Positions 1 to 9,990 of a DNA stretch of 64,000 nt are shown here, in pieces. Source of the stretch: Nostoc sp. FACHB-152 (GTDB taxonomy: Bacteria > Cyanobacteriota > Cyanobacteriia > Cyanobacteriales > Nostocaceae). The position numbers and the translations under genes are program-made. Each line of letters opens with the position of its first letter. Position 1 is the first letter of the stretch. The notes under the pieces were generated by a model. The model saw only the letters and a list, made by a program, of their open reading frames with translations. It was not told where the DNA came from and ran no database searches. The stretch spans positions 155,395 through 219,394 of the forward strand of contig NZ_JACJRV010000007.1 in assembly GCF_014697475.1 (NCBI RefSeq). Reading direction: 5' to 3'.

Positions 1-2100
1 GTAAGCAATTTCGGCTATCTGGCGTTCTAAAGCTAAAACTTGTCTAGCACAATCAGAATCAGTTTGCTCTTGCTTGATTTTGGTTTGTAATTGAGCAATA
101 GCCGCTTCTAATTCTGGTTTACGGGCTACTAGTTGAGTTTGGCGTTTGAGCGCATCTTTGATTTGCCCTTGTTTAATTTCTGCCCACCGCCATCTTTCAA
201 CTTCACTCCGCGCTAAGGCATGGTCTTGCTCATTGTAATTTAATTTTTGCAGATATTCTTCTACTTGCTGTAGTTCTGCTTGTTTGTCTGGTGCGTAATC
301 ACCAGTGTGGAGCGATCGCTCTAAATGTTCTCTTTCTGCTGCTAGTTGTTGTAACTGTTCTTCTGCATCACTGGTTGATTCTAGTTGAGCAGCTAATTGT
401 CCTCGCTGTTCTCGCAAAGAGTCATAAGGGGATAGATTTTGCGATACTTCTCGATATTTCTGTCTTAGTACTTGAATTTCTCGATCTGTACAAGCCAATT
501 GTTCGCGGAATACCCACAATTGTTCCTCAGTGTCTTTGTACTCTGCTTTGGTTTTATCAGCAACACGATTCCAGTGATGCTCATCCAAAGGACGTTCGCA
601 CAAGGGACAAACTGCATCAGGGTTGCGAAGCATTTGCAATTTTTGATCTAATTCGCCCAATAACCTTTCATATTCTCGTTGCTGGGCTTGCAACCGTTCA
701 ATAAAGTGTCTTCTTTCCTGCCCTTTTTCTTGAATTCGTTGCAGATAAACTTTGTCTTTCTCCATTTGTTCAATCTGCATCGCCACCGCCATGACTGCTT
801 GTTGCAGTTGTGGTTGGCGTTGAGAGGCGCGTTGCAGTTGGTTTTGGGTAGCTTGTATTTGTTCTAATCTTGCTACTAAACCAGCTTGAATTCTATCCAA
901 GTGAATTTGCAAACTTTGTCGCTGTTGCAATAACGGCGAAACTTGCATTTGCAGTTCATCCAACTGGGTAACGCGGCGACGGGCGGCGTTGAGTTGTCCT
1001 AAAGCAGCTTCAACTTCCCCTGATTTACTCAGAGTATGTTGAATTTCTTGTTCCTGCTGTGCTAAAGCTTCAAGTTGGGCTTGGGCTTGTTGCAGTTGTC
1101 TTTCAATTTCTTGAACTTGCTTAGATAGTTGCTGCTGTTTGTGTTGACGGAGTGCAGTGGCGCGGGTGTGTTCTTCAAATTTGGCAGCAAAAGCTTCTTC
1201 TTGAGCTTGTAGACTTTGGTAATGGGCGTAACCTTGTTTTATTTCCGCTTCTTGATTTAAGATAGCTACCAACTCTGCAAGCTGCGTTTTAACTGTTGAT
1301 TGTTCTTGATGGAGGCGATCGCAATCTTGCGTTAAATTTTGATATTGTTGCCTGACAAAGCCCAGTTGTTGTTCCCAATTTTGCCTTTGGTGCTGTACAA
1401 CCTGCAAACTTTGCAATTGAATATTGTCGAAAGCTTGCACCTGTTGCAGTTGATTGAGTTGAGCTTCTAATTCTGTCCTTTGAATTTCTGTTGTTTCGCG
1501 TTGTTGCAGTTGGCTTTTAATTGATTCCAAAGAACGCTCTAATTCTTCAGTTCTGGCTTTAAATTGGCGGGAAGATTCTTTGGCTCTTTCCTCTAAATCA
1601 TCATACTGCGTCAGCTTTAACAACTCTGCCAAAATTTCCTTACGTTCCGTCGGGCGTTTGAGCATGAATTCATCAGCACGACCTTGACGCAAGTAAGCAG
1701 AATTAATAAAAGTATCGTAATCTAACTTGATGTGTTCTAAAATCAAATCCTGTGTTGCCCGTACTCCTTTGCCAGTGAGGGGACGAAACCCAGAAGGTGT
1801 TTCAATTTGAAATTCTAAAACGCTAGTTGAACCGCGAATTCTTGTGCGAATGATGCGATACTTTTGTTGGTTAATTTGGAAGGTGAAATCAACACGAACT
1901 TCTTTTGCACCGGAATGGATGACATCATCTTCGGTTGAAGCCCGACTTTCACCCCAAATTGCCCATGTGATAGCTTCGAGCAGAGATGATTTACCTGCTC
2001 CATTAGAACCAGAAATACAAGCCGTATGCAAACCACGAAAATCTAAAGTAGCATCACGGTAACTAAGAAAGTTTTTGAGGATAAGTTGTACTGGGATCAT
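1..2100 (-). CDS. sbcC: Exonuclease SbcC (Rad50-like ATPase), N-terminal 700 codons, cut by left edge
   Basis: The reading frame is open from an ATG at 2098-2100 to base 1 without a stop. It begins MIPVQLILKNFLSYRDA, then has a Walker A motif GSNGAGKSS around residues 32-40 and the SbcC-typical AYLRQGRADEF. A long Gln/Glu/Leu-rich coiled coil follows, with the zinc-hook motif CPLC at residues 498-501 (plus-strand 598-609). SbcC pairs with the SbcD nuclease to process hairpins and DNA ends. The second coil, the signature motif and Walker B lie beyond the window; cyanobacterial SbcC is about 1000 residues. No sbcD is visible here. Confidence 0.95.
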   Translation of the reverse strand, partial: MIPVQLILKNFLSYRDATLDFRGLHTACISGSNGAGKSSLLEAITWAIWGESRASTEDDVIHSGAKEVRVDFTFQINQQKYRIIRTRIRGSTSVLEFQIETPSGFRPLTGKGVRATQDLILEHIKLDYDTFINSAYLRQGRADEFMLKRPTERKEILAELLKLTQYDDLEERAKESSRQFKARTEELERSLESIKSQLQQRETTEIQRTELEAQLNQLQQVQAFDNIQLQSLQVVQHQRQNWEQQLGFVRQQYQNLTQDCDRLHQEQSTVKTQLAELVAILNQEAEIKQGYAHYQSLQAQEEAFAAKFEEHTRATALRQHKQQQLSKQVQEIERQLQQAQAQLEALAQQEQEIQHTLSKSGEVEAALGQLNAARRRVTQLDELQMQVSPLLQQRQSLQIHLDRIQAGLVARLEQIQATQNQLQRASQRQPQLQQAVMAVAMQIEQMEKDKVYLQRIQEKGQERRHFIERLQAQQREYERLLGELDQKLQMLRNPDAVCPLCERPLDEHHWNRVADKTKAEYKDTEEQLWVFREQLACTDREIQVLRQKYREVSQNLSPYDSLREQRGQLAAQLESTSDAEEQLQQLAAEREHLERSLHTGDYAPDKQAELQQVEEYLQKLNYNEQDHALARSEVERWRWAEIKQGQIKDALKRQTQLVARKPELEAAIAQLQTKIKQEQTDSDCARQVLALERQIAEIAY

Positions 2101-2224
2101 TGAGGCTATAGCGCCACATCTACGATTTACTTTACGAGCAGTACAGATGCACTCTTGTTAGTTTAACTAGGTGATTACCAGGATTCTAGTATTAAAGTCC
2201 GTATTTTTACGAAATTTAACAATA

Positions 2225-2500
2225 TTAACGTGAGTTTGATAGAACGAAAAAAGAGTAGGAGGTAGAGCAGGTAAATTTTTGGGGTAGATGTCAAGGGAAG
2301 GTTTTTGAGATAAATAAGTGTATGCAGCTAAACCAGCCATCAAATTGACCAAGAAGTTAAAGACGCTACGATGACGAGAATTGTAAAAAACAACATAGCA
2401 ACATCAAACACTAAAGCATCAGTTCCACAAATCTTGTATAGCTGACTAAATAGTCTCAGCTTTTTTCTGGGCTTTTTTCAACCCGTCGAACTCACGTTAA
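2225..2500 (-). mobile_element. Internally deleted insertion-sequence remnant with terminal inverted repeats
   Basis: Imperfect inverted repeats TTAACGTGAGTTYGAYRG lie at 2225-2242 and 2483-2500. Between them the minus strand holds a broken reading frame: one segment reads KICGTDALVFDVAML, and after a shift in a T-run another reads SRHRSVFNFLVNLMAGLAAY. A third frame ends with a TAA inside the inverted repeat, as many transposase genes do. The size (276 bp) and frame shifts suggest a non-autonomous or decayed copy of a larger element. The family is not identified, and the transposase assignment is inferred from the layout and the look of the peptide. Confidence 0.55.
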
Positions 2501-2608
2501 CATTAGTTGTTGATATTAGGTGTAAGGATAAAAGGGTATAAGGTGTAAGAGTTTTGCTCCCCTATACCCTAATAGGGTTTAGTTAGGAATTCTCCTTTGT
2601 TTCCTTTG

Positions 2609-2646
2609 CGGTAGCCTGCGGCAAGCCGCTAGCGCGTCTACGTTAA
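2609..2646. repeat. REP-like palindromic repeat
   Basis: GC-rich stretch with the nested palindrome GCGGCAAGCCGC followed by TAGCGCGTCTACG. It belongs to the type of short dispersed palindromic repeats common between genes in Nostoc-like genomes. It lies just downstream of leuS and could help to end or stabilise that transcript. Confidence 0.6.
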
Positions 2647-2669
2647 AAAAAACTGAACTGTATTAACCC

Positions 2670-5294
2670 TTAGGCAACTACAAAATTCACTAACTTTCCA
2701 GGCACTACAATCACTTTTTTAATCTCCTTACCTTCCAGATGACGCTGCACAACTTCAGACTCACGGGCGAACTTCTCCAACTGGGCTTTATCGGCTTGTG
2801 CTGGAACTTGAATATCAGCCCGCTTTTTGCCGTTAACCTGAATCACCAAAGTGATTTCATCAGCTACCAAAGCCGCAGCATCAAAGGTCGGCCAAGTTTG
2901 AGTATGAACTGAATCTTCATTACCCAATAAATGCCACAACTCATCAGCAATGTGTGGTGCAAACGGCGCAAGTAAAACAATTAAAGTCTGAATACCTTCT
3001 GCATAAATGGGTGAATTTTTGCAGCCAGCATCAGTTAAAGAATTACTCAACTTCATCAATTCGGAAACAGCCGTATTGAATTGATATTCATCTTCTAAGT
3101 CTTCCGTGACTGCCTGGATAGCAGTGTGAATTGCCCGACGTAACTCTTTTTCTGCCTTACTCAAATCAGAAAGTTGCGCTTTTTTACGAGATACTCCAGC
3201 CGCTACGTAATCTGTTACCAAACGCCATACCCGATTTAAAAAGCGGAATTGTCCTTCAACGTCAGCTTCATCCCACTCTAAATCTTTTTCTGGTGGTGCT
3301 TTAAACAAGATGAACATCCGCGCTGTATCTACACCATACTTGGCAATTACATCTTCAGGTGCTACACCATTGCCTTTAGATTTGGACATAGTAGCGTAAA
3401 GACGTTGCAAAGGTTCCCCAGTTTGCGGGTCGCGGGGGTCATCGGGGTTAACAAGACCAGAGGGAATCCATTTATCTTTACCGCCCTTATTGGGATTCAG
3501 ATAAGTTAAACCCTGTACCATCCCTTGAGTTAACAAACGCTCAAAGGGTTCGTCAAAGTTTAACAAGCCGCGATCGCGCAATACTTTAGTAAAGAACCGC
3601 GAATATAACAAATGCAAAATCGCGTGTTCAATACCGCCCACGTACTGGTCTACTGGCATCCAGTCGTTAGTTTTGCTGGTGTCAAATACCTGCTGTTCGT
3701 TCTGTGCGTCAGTAAACCGCAAGAAATACCACGACGAATCAATAAAGGTATCCATCGTGTCAGTTTCCCGCTTCGCTGGAGTACTGCAAGTTGGGCAAGA
3801 CACATTTATCCAGCTTTCTAACTGTGCTAACGGTGAACCACCGCGTCCAGTAAATTCGACTTCTTCTGGTAACTGCACTGGCAAATCTTTGTCGGGAACT
3901 GGCACTATGCCGCAGTTAGGACAGTGAATCACCGGGATGGGTGCGCCCCAATAGCGTTGCCGAGAAATTAACCAGTCGCGCAAGCGGTATTGAATGCGTT
4001 CTTTGCCAAAACCTTGTTCTTGGGCATATTTAACTATAGCGGCCTTGGCATCTACAGAATTCATCCCAGTAAACTGCCCAGAATTAATTAAAATTCCGGC
4101 TTCGGTATATGCTTGGTTATATTCAATCTGAACAAGTTGTGTCACTTCCTCACCCTCGGATGCCGCCGGAGTTAAATCAAACCCAGCGACATCTTCGGGC
4201 GCAGCAATCACAAACTCTATCGGCAAATCATAAGTCTGGGAAAACTTGAAATCCCGCACATCATGGGCAGGTACACCCATGACCGCCCCAGTACCGTACT
4301 CATACAGTACATAATCAGCAATCCAAATCGGTACTTCTTCCCCTGTAAACGGGTTAATCGCTTTACCACCCGTAGGTATGCCTCGTTTGGGTTTATCTTC
4401 CGCAGTCCGTTCCAATTCGCTTTGATGAGAAACTTCTGTAATAAAAGCTTCTACGGCTGCTTGCTGTTCTTTGGTAGTGACGCGCTTGGTTAAAGGATGT
4501 TCTGGTGCTAATACTACGTAGCTAACACCATAAACAGTATCAGGGCGAGTAGTATACACACCGATTTTTTCATCAATCCCAACTATGGGAAATTCTAAGT
4601 AAGCACCGGAAGATTTACCTATCCAGTTAGCCTGCATCAACTTAACGCGTTCCGGCCAACCTGACAATTTATCTAAGTCGTTGAGCAATTCTTCGGCATA
4701 GTCGGTAATCTTTAAAAACCATTGCCGCAACAATTTACGCTCAACTTTCGCCCCACTGCGCCAAGAACGCCCTTCGCTGTCAACTTGCTCGTTTGCCAAT
4801 ACAGTTTGGTCAATGGGATCCCAGTTGACTGCTGCTTCTTTTTGATAAGCTAACCCTGCTTGCAAAAACTGCAAGAAAATCCATTGAGTCCACTTGTAAT
4901 AATCAGGCGAACAAGTAGCAACTTCAGTATCCCAATCAATACATAAACCAAGACGCTGTAACTGCTGCCGCATTTGGGCAATATTTTGGTAAGTCCACTT
5001 GGCAGGCGGAACACCTCGGTCAATAGCGGCATTCTCTGCTGGAAGTCCGAAGGCATCCCAACCCATTGGGTGTAGTACCCGATACCCTTGCATTCGCTTG
5101 AGGCGAGCAATCACATCGGTAATTGTGTAATTACGGACGTGACCCATGTGTAGGCTGCCCGATGGATAGGGGAACATGGATAAGGCGTAGAACTTTGGCT
5201 TATTACTTTCTGTAGGGGTCTTATCTAAGCCAAGTTCTAACCATGTTTTTTGCCATTTTTCCTCAATTGCTGCTGCGTTATATCGGGAATCCAC
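2670..5294 (-). CDS. leuS: Leucyl-tRNA synthetase
   Basis: Class I aminoacyl-tRNA synthetase that charges tRNA-Leu. The HIGH-type motif is seen in [18 protein letters not shown], and the KMSKS-type motif is TMSKSKGN. Between them lies the CP1 editing domain ([19 protein letters not shown]). The frame is open up to 5393, but a GTG at 5292-5294 preceded by AGGAG (5303-5307, 8 nt away) gives [15 protein letters not shown]. This is the normal LeuS N-terminus and yields 874 residues, the usual family length. The longer start would overlap the divergent gene at 5374 and adds residues unlike LeuS. Confidence 0.97.
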   Translation of the reverse strand: MDSRYNAAAIEEKWQKTWLELGLDKTPTESNKPKFYALSMFPYPSGSLHMGHVRNYTITDVIARLKRMQGYRVLHPMGWDAFGLPAENAAIDRGVPPAKWTYQNIAQMRQQLQRLGLCIDWDTEVATCSPDYYKWTQWIFLQFLQAGLAYQKEAAVNWDPIDQTVLANEQVDSEGRSWRSGAKVERKLLRQWFLKITDYAEELLNDLDKLSGWPERVKLMQANWIGKSSGAYLEFPIVGIDEKIGVYTTRPDTVYGVSYVVLAPEHPLTKRVTTKEQQAAVEAFITEVSHQSELERTAEDKPKRGIPTGGKAINPFTGEEVPIWIADYVLYEYGTGAVMGVPAHDVRDFKFSQTYDLPIEFVIAAPEDVAGFDLTPAASEGEEVTQLVQIEYNQAYTEAGILINSGQFTGMNSVDAKAAIVKYAQEQGFGKERIQYRLRDWLISRQRYWGAPIPVIHCPNCGIVPVPDKDLPVQLPEEVEFTGRGGSPLAQLESWINVSCPTCSTPAKRETDTMDTFIDSSWYFLRFTDAQNEQQVFDTSKTNDWMPVDQYVGGIEHAILHLLYSRFFTKVLRDRGLLNFDEPFERLLTQGMVQGLTYLNPNKGGKDKWIPSGLVNPDDPRDPQTGEPLQRLYATMSKSKGNGVAPEDVIAKYGVDTARMFILFKAPPEKDLEWDEADVEGQFRFLNRVWRLVTDYVAAGVSRKKAQLSDLSKAEKELRRAIHTAIQAVTEDLEDEYQFNTAVSELMKLSNSLTDAGCKNSPIYAEGIQTLIVLLAPFAPHIADELWHLLGNEDSVHTQTWPTFDAAALVADEITLVIQVNGKKRADIQVPAQADKAQLEKFARESEVVQRHLEGKEIKKVIVVPGKLVNFVVA

Positions 5295-5373
5295 CGAAAA
5301 ATCTCCTACTGGACTGTTATCTTGTCTGCCTCCATATTGTAGATGATGGTAAGCAAAGGATAAGAAACTCAGG

Positions 5374-5841
5374 ATGACTGAATCAAAGGTCAAATTTTCT
5401 GAACCACTGCGGGTGTTTGTTTACGGTACGCTCAAACCTGGTGAAGCTAATTATCAAAGATACTGTGCTGATAAAGTAGTCAAAGTTAAAAGGGCAGTCA
5501 CACTAGGCAAGCTATTTGCTTTGCCGATGGGCTACCCTGCAATGACACTAGGACAAGATCAAGTTCACGGATATTTATTTTGTTTTTCTGACCCAGAAGT
5601 TTTATCCGCTTTGGACTATCTGGAGGATTACCAACCTACTAGACCGATGTTAGAAAACCTTTACAATCGCCAACAAGTTAAAGTATACGATCTACAAGGC
5701 CAATCCCTTGGTTGGGCTTGGGCTTATTTCATGACCTTAGAGCTTGTTGGCAAATTCAAAGGAATTCTGCAAGCTGATGGTTGGTGGAGTGGCTGCGGTT
5801 TAACAGCCAAGGAGCGTTATGAGTTTGAGAAACTACCCTAG
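5374..5841 (+). CDS. Gamma-glutamylcyclotransferase (AIG2-like) family protein
   Basis: 155-residue cytosolic protein with the family motif [14 protein letters not shown] near residues 14-27, which forms the substrate-binding loop. LDYLEDYQP probably supplies the conserved acidic residue. Family members release 5-oxoproline from gamma-glutamyl compounds, but many bacterial copies have no proven substrate, so the activity is inferred. It is divergent from leuS (79 bp between starts) and convergent with the anti-sigma gene, whose stop lies 17 bp away. Confidence 0.8.
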   Translation: MTESKVKFSEPLRVFVYGTLKPGEANYQRYCADKVVKVKRAVTLGKLFALPMGYPAMTLGQDQVHGYLFCFSDPEVLSALDYLEDYQPTRPMLENLYNRQQVKVYDLQGQSLGWAWAYFMTLELVGKFKGILQADGWWSGCGLTAKERYEFEKLP

Positions 5842-5858
5842 CCTCTAGCCTCTTTTGA

Positions 5859-6485
5859 TTAGTTAAGATTTGGTTCAATCTTTTCTAGTTTAGGCTGTTT
5901 GAGATGAGTTTGCTTTGCTGGAGAAGTCTCGGCTTTAGGAATTTCAATGACTGGTTTGTTTAATGCCACTGCCACCATCAAAGGGTGAGTCGGAGCAGCA
6001 GGGGTTTGTGCTGTTGGTGTCGTTTCTACTTCTACTTGTGGTTTTTGAGCCAGTTGTGGTGTTCTATACTCACTTCCTGGCAGCAAACCGGAAACTACGC
6101 TAATAACACAAGCCGCAACAGCCGCGCCCCCAAATGTCCAGGCTAACCGTGAACGACGACGCAAACGTATAAATACTTTTTCGGCTGTTACTTCTGACGA
6201 TTGGGCTGGGGTTGGTACTGGTAGGGTTCGTAAACCTTGCCGCAGCTTTAATAATCTGGCATACAGGCACTGAACAGAAGCATCATTGGCAAGCCATTCT
6301 TCTACTTGCCTACGTTCTGTGGCGGTCACCTCTCCATCGAGGTAGGCACTCAATAACTCGAAGCGATCGCGCTTCACCATATCCATAGTACCCGTTGATT
6401 CATTAGGATGTTGATCCATTCCTGCTGACAAATTTTTAGGAGGTTGTAAAGGGGAACGGTCGGAAAACGAAGAATCAGTAGTCAT
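5859..6485 (-). CDS. Membrane-anchored anti-sigma factor (SapG-like)
   Basis: 208 residues. A short acidic helical domain (about residues 38-85, RFELLSAYLDGEVTATERR) resembles anti-sigma N-terminal domains that hold sigma factors. One membrane segment follows (about 114-135), then a Pro/Thr/Gln-rich outer tail. The HxxxCxxC zinc motif of ZAS proteins is absent. It lies 158 bp downstream of, and on the same strand as, the ECF sigma gene. In Synechocystis the sigG gene is likewise followed by an anti-sigma gene (sapG). Function is inferred from domain and position. Confidence 0.78.
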   Translation of the reverse strand: MTTDSSFSDRSPLQPPKNLSAGMDQHPNESTGTMDMVKRDRFELLSAYLDGEVTATERRQVEEWLANDASVQCLYARLLKLRQGLRTLPVPTPAQSSEVTAEKVFIRLRRRSRLAWTFGGAAVAACVISVVSGLLPGSEYRTPQLAQKPQVEVETTPTAQTPAAPTHPLMVAVALNKPVIEIPKAETSPAKQTHLKQPKLEKIEPNLN

Positions 6486-6643
6486 TTTAACACTATTACT
6501 AATTCATACACGGGTAAAATGAGCCAACAATATTTAATACATTCATAATTTTCCTCCTGACAGCAGCAGCACTAAGATTAATTTATAACTATTGTTAATC
6601 AATACTTAAATTATGCCACTCACCTATGGTTATAGGCTGTGAT

Positions 6644-7315
6644 TTAAATATCTAGATAACCTTGCAACTGAGCTTGCAATCTAGCTCTGGCTCTGGCAAT
6701 TCTCGACTTCACCGTTCCCAAGGAAACCCCTGTGATTTCGGCGATTTCTTCATATGCCATGCCTTCGATTTCTCTTAACACAATTGTAGTGCGAAACACT
6801 TCTGGTAAATCGGCGATCGCTTCTCGCAATTGTTCGTAAAATTCCCTAGTGGTCAGTGCTTCTTCTGGCCCTGGGGTATCTCCGGCAATTTCCCAGTCTA
6901 TTTCGCCATCATCTAATGTACGGGGGGCATCTAGCGATAAGGGAGCTACAACCCGCTTGCGTTTGCGCAACTCATCGTAAAACAAGTTTGTGGCAATCCG
7001 GCTTAACCAACCCCGAAATTTGGCGGGTTCTTGTAATCGATTAATATTTCGATACACGCGAATCCAAACTTCTTGTGCTAAATCGGCTCTGTCTGGCCAA
7101 TCTGGAGCTAGGTGGTATAAAACCCGCTCAACTTGGGTCTGATAGCGGCGCAGTAGCTCCGCAAAGGCAGCACGATCTGGTCGCAATCCAACTTGACAGC
7201 GCAAAATAAGATCGTGATTTGAGAGTTTGTCAACTTGCACCGATGCTTCTGGATACTTCGCATCAACCGTTGACCAGGATACAGCAATCGATTGACTCAT
7301 AGATCGTACTGGCAT
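6644..7315 (-). CDS. sigG: ECF-type RNA polymerase sigma factor (SigG-like)
   Basis: 223 residues with sigma region 2 at about 48-118 (DLAQEVWIRVYRNINRL, core binding and -10 recognition) and region 4 at about 163-215 (EGMAYEEIAEITGVSLGTVKSRIARAR, a helix-turn-helix for the -35). Regions 1 and 3 are missing, which defines the extracytoplasmic-function group. GGAAGGG lies 7 nt before the ATG. With the anti-sigma gene behind it, this is probably an envelope-stress or signal-responsive pair. The symbol follows similarity in layout to cyanobacterial sigG and is less certain than the family. Confidence 0.88.
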   Translation of the reverse strand: MPVRSMSQSIAVSWSTVDAKYPEASVQVDKLSNHDLILRCQVGLRPDRAAFAELLRRYQTQVERVLYHLAPDWPDRADLAQEVWIRVYRNINRLQEPAKFRGWLSRIATNLFYDELRKRKRVVAPLSLDAPRTLDDGEIDWEIAGDTPGPEEALTTREFYEQLREAIADLPEVFRTTIVLREIEGMAYEEIAEITGVSLGTVKSRIARARARLQAQLQGYLDI

Positions 7316-7989
7316 TAAATCATCCCTTCCTATTAGACCTGCTATCTTGCTGGTTGTTCCTGAGTTAGGTGCCGGATTTAGGATTGGAACACTGAAGTAT
7401 ACAATTTAGATAATTCTCTTGGCTTAAAAAACAGTGATAATTTTTATTTTTCTAGATATTTAGCTATTTCAGCCGGATAATGCCATATTTACATTCAGGG
7501 CAATTTCACGTATATTTGTGCGTCTGATAACAACTGACTATTTACGCTTGACAAAAAATGTAAATTATGTACTAGGTATTTAGCAAAGAGCAGACTCTAG
7601 GTGAAAGAGCCTAAACAACTGAAACACTCTCGCTTGGGATTAAAAATCTGAGTTTGTTGACAGACAAACAGCGAAAATTTTTTAGCTTCTACTTTGAATA
7701 CTGAATTGATATTCGATCAGCCGTTAGACTGTGTAGATATCGTAAAGCCTTCACTAAGGGTAGAGTAATACCAATTCTCTAAAATGAGGCAACAGATGAA
7801 AATCAGGCAAGTCTTACTGGAACTAGATTTCTTAATTGCGATCTTCTAGCCTGCGAGCGTCATGGCGAATTAGTAGAAAATCTTGGGACTGGTAATTGTT
7901 GCCAGACAGCAGAAAGCTCGCAGAAATTCATAATTATTTATTATGAGTTAGAAATTATGAAATTATGCTGGCATCCTTTAAGAGGAATG
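7316..7989. other. 674-bp AT-rich intergenic stretch, no gene seen
   Basis: It separates the sigma gene (minus strand) from the small minus-strand gene ending at 7990. Reading frames are short and unlike any protein. The sigma-gene promoter should lie in its first 100-150 bases. A TTGACA occurs near 7549 on the plus strand but has no convincing -10 at the right distance. Confidence 0.5.
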
Positions 7990-8139
7990 TTATTTTTCCG
8001 GTCTAGTTACCAGAATAGTGAGTTTTTCTGGATGTTCCTGATAAATAGCATCCTTATTAGCTGGATCTGGTAAGCGAACTTGAAAAAAGAAATTAATGGA
8101 AAATGTGATTGTGATTGCTAGTAATAGTTTTTCAAACAT
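7990..8139 (-). CDS. Small single-pass membrane peptide, 49 residues
   Basis: Starts MFEKLLLAITITFSINFF with a GGGAG Shine-Dalgarno sequence just upstream of the ATG (8137-8139). One hydrophobic segment (residues 3-19) is followed by a polar tail ending VTRPEK. Similar short 'MLEKLLLA' proteins are, as far as I recall, common in Nostocales, without known function. An upstream in-frame start adds 33 residues without a better ribosome site. Translation is supported only by the Shine-Dalgarno sequence and protein-like composition. Confidence 0.5.
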   Translation of the reverse strand: MFEKLLLAITITFSINFFFQVRLPDPANKDAIYQEHPEKLTILVTRPEK

Positions 8140-8423
8140 GGATTTTCTCCCGCCCACACCATTAATGATTGATTGCTGCACTTGGAGAGTTCTAAAAAAA
8201 AGCCTGAATGGCATAAGCCTGATTTTGGCACTTCGCAAAAATAAGGTTTTTCACCAGAAGTTTTTTTTGCTGAGACATCCGTATAGGCTTAGTCTGCCCA
8301 GAATTGTGGGTAAGTTTGTAAGGAAACAGATAAGTATTTATGAAGTCTTGATAATTGAATGATGAGTACATTCAATTATGGAAAGAGATTGGATCTGTCA
8401 GGGATAAACAATAGGCGATCGCA

Positions 8424-9197
8424 ATGGTAAGAAATGAATTTGTAGCGCGTGTAGTCATGTTTCTCTGTTTTGGTACAGCGATATTATCGCTAGCTGTCCA
8501 TTGGCGCGTTACTACAACGCAACAACAGTTTGATAGTTCAGCCTCCACTCAGGGAAATGTTCCTAGAGGTTTAGGGGAAACAGCCTTTGGCGCGTCTACA
8601 ATTGCTGGTGAACCTATCCCAGGAGGAAATCTTCAAGGAACTTCTAAGTTAAAGTCCTCTGATATCCAGCCTCATAATAATTCGGGTACAGTGAACCAAA
8701 ATGTAGCGATAAACACTGATATACCCAATAATCGTAATACTGATGAGCAGCCAAAATCCTTTTTTGCCCAACTATTAGATCAACAAAAAACTTCTAATAA
8801 GCTGGGGACAAAAACCCAAGTAATAGTTGATCTAAGCGATCGCCGCACTTACGTTTATCAAGGCGATTTGGTTATAGCCAGCTACCCCATTGCTATAGGT
8901 AAGAAAGGATGGGAAACGCCTGAGGGTACTTTTGAAGTGATGAATATGCAACATGACCCAATTTGGCAACACCCAATTACTGGTAAAGTCTTTCCGCCTG
9001 GGAATGATAGTCCGCTTGGCGATCGCTGGATTGGTTTTTGGACAGATGGACGTAATCAAATTGGTTTTCACGGCACTCCAGATATCCATCTGTTAGGGGC
9101 TGCCATTTCTCACGGATGTTTAAGAATGCGTAATGCTGATGTCCGGTTGTTATACGACCAAGTGAAAGTTGGCACACTGGTGACTGTGCGTGATTAA
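8424..9197 (+). CDS. L,D-transpeptidase (YkuD family), membrane anchored
   Basis: 257 residues: an N-terminal membrane anchor (about 8-24), a low-complexity Gly/Asn/Thr linker, then a YkuD domain from about residue 130. The catalytic signature is HGTP (His216) and SHGCLRM (Cys232). Enzymes of this family form 3-3 cross-links or attach proteins to peptidoglycan in the periplasm. The start follows a HIP1 site without a clear Shine-Dalgarno sequence. It is monocistronic; downstream DNA is repetitive. Confidence 0.9.
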   Translation: MVRNEFVARVVMFLCFGTAILSLAVHWRVTTTQQQFDSSASTQGNVPRGLGETAFGASTIAGEPIPGGNLQGTSKLKSSDIQPHNNSGTVNQNVAINTDIPNNRNTDEQPKSFFAQLLDQQKTSNKLGTKTQVIVDLSDRRTYVYQGDLVIASYPIAIGKKGWETPEGTFEVMNMQHDPIWQHPITGKVFPPGNDSPLGDRWIGFWTDGRNQIGFHGTPDIHLLGAAISHGCLRMRNADVRLLYDQVKVGTLVTVRD

Positions 9198-9204
9198 TCA
9201 AGGG

Positions 9205-9331
9205 TCAAAAGTCCATAGTCAAAAGTCCATAGTCAAAACAGATTGACCAACGACTATTGACCCTTCGGGTTCACCAGTTGCTCATGGGGGAAACCCCCAA
9301 GACCGCACTGGTTCACCAATGACTATTGACC
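9205..9331. repeat. Composite intergenic repeat: tandem 14-mer plus hairpin cassette
   Basis: TCAAAAGTCCATAG occurs twice in tandem (9205-9218, 9219-9232) with a partial third copy. Then two near-identical copies of ACCAAYGACTATTGACC (about 9246-9262 and 9315-9331) flank a cassette with the perfect hairpin GGGGGAAACCCCC. This is a known style of dispersed repeat in heterocystous cyanobacteria. It fills the space between convergent genes and may act as a terminator. Confidence 0.7.
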
Positions 9332-9335
9332 AAAT

Positions 9336-9881
9336 TTATTTTTGTTCAAAGCTAGGTGCGTAAACTTGAAGTAAGGTACTAACTTGGCGCAGAACTTCAT
9401 TACCAGTGTTTTTAGCCAAAACTGGTGTTCTGTTGTCGAGTGTGGGTTGGTCGAGGTTGCGACGGATCGCTTCACTGACTTGTTGGGAAATTAATTCTTG
9501 TAGTTCGGCTTTAGCTCTTAAACTCTGATAATTAGCACCTTCTTCTGTGGTGGCATACAAAGGTGGTAAGCGGTTGAGGGCATAGGCGGCAATATCGCCT
9601 ACATCTAAGGAACTTTCGCTGGTAGCTTCGATTTCTGCTACACGCGCGATCGCCTCAGTCAATACCAATTCTTCCATGACGTTAATAAATTGTTTGCGAG
9701 GCACCGCCACTACCTCACCAGTTAATAGCGCGCCCATTAATCGATCTAGCGCCATGTACTCTTCTATCGAAAGTTCGGATGCATTATCACAAATTCGCCC
9801 AACTTCTGCTTCCATTGCCGGCGTGAGATAACCATCCTGGAGAGCTTGTTCTACAATTTTTTCAATACTCATAACGCTCAT
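9336..9881 (-). CDS. ComFB-domain protein, candidate c-di-GMP receptor (CdgR-like)
   Basis: 181 residues. The ComFB-type core is seen in NVMEELVLTEAIARV, DVGDIAAYALNRLPPLYATTEEGANYQ and the helical stretch after it. ComFB proteins were named for competence operons of Bacillus. Cyanobacterial members (CdgR) have been shown to bind cyclic di-GMP and affect cell size or type-IV-pilus functions. An N-terminal helical extension (about 1-60) precedes the domain. No membrane segment. Assignment to the receptor family is good; the exact output in this organism is inferred. Confidence 0.75.
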   Translation of the reverse strand: MSVMSIEKIVEQALQDGYLTPAMEAEVGRICDNASELSIEEYMALDRLMGALLTGEVVAVPRKQFINVMEELVLTEAIARVAEIEATSESSLDVGDIAAYALNRLPPLYATTEEGANYQSLRAKAELQELISQQVSEAIRRNLDQPTLDNRTPVLAKNTGNEVLRQVSTLLQVYAPSFEQK

Positions 9882-9990
9882 CTTTTTAAGCCACCCAAGT
9901 AAGGTAGGGACGGTACTAATTCAATTTATTCTGCCCAATTATCAGCGCACAATATACAAAATTATGCACATACGCTATCAATTATTTTTT

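Noticed and set aside
7549..7590. TTGACA near 7549 as a promoter
   Set aside because: No -10 at 16-18 bp and no plus-strand gene within 800 bp downstream that needs it.
8096..8362. 88-residue plus-strand frame near the L,D-transpeptidase gene
   Set aside because: Overlaps the better supported 49-residue minus-strand gene; Phe/Arg/Lys-rich with no family likeness.
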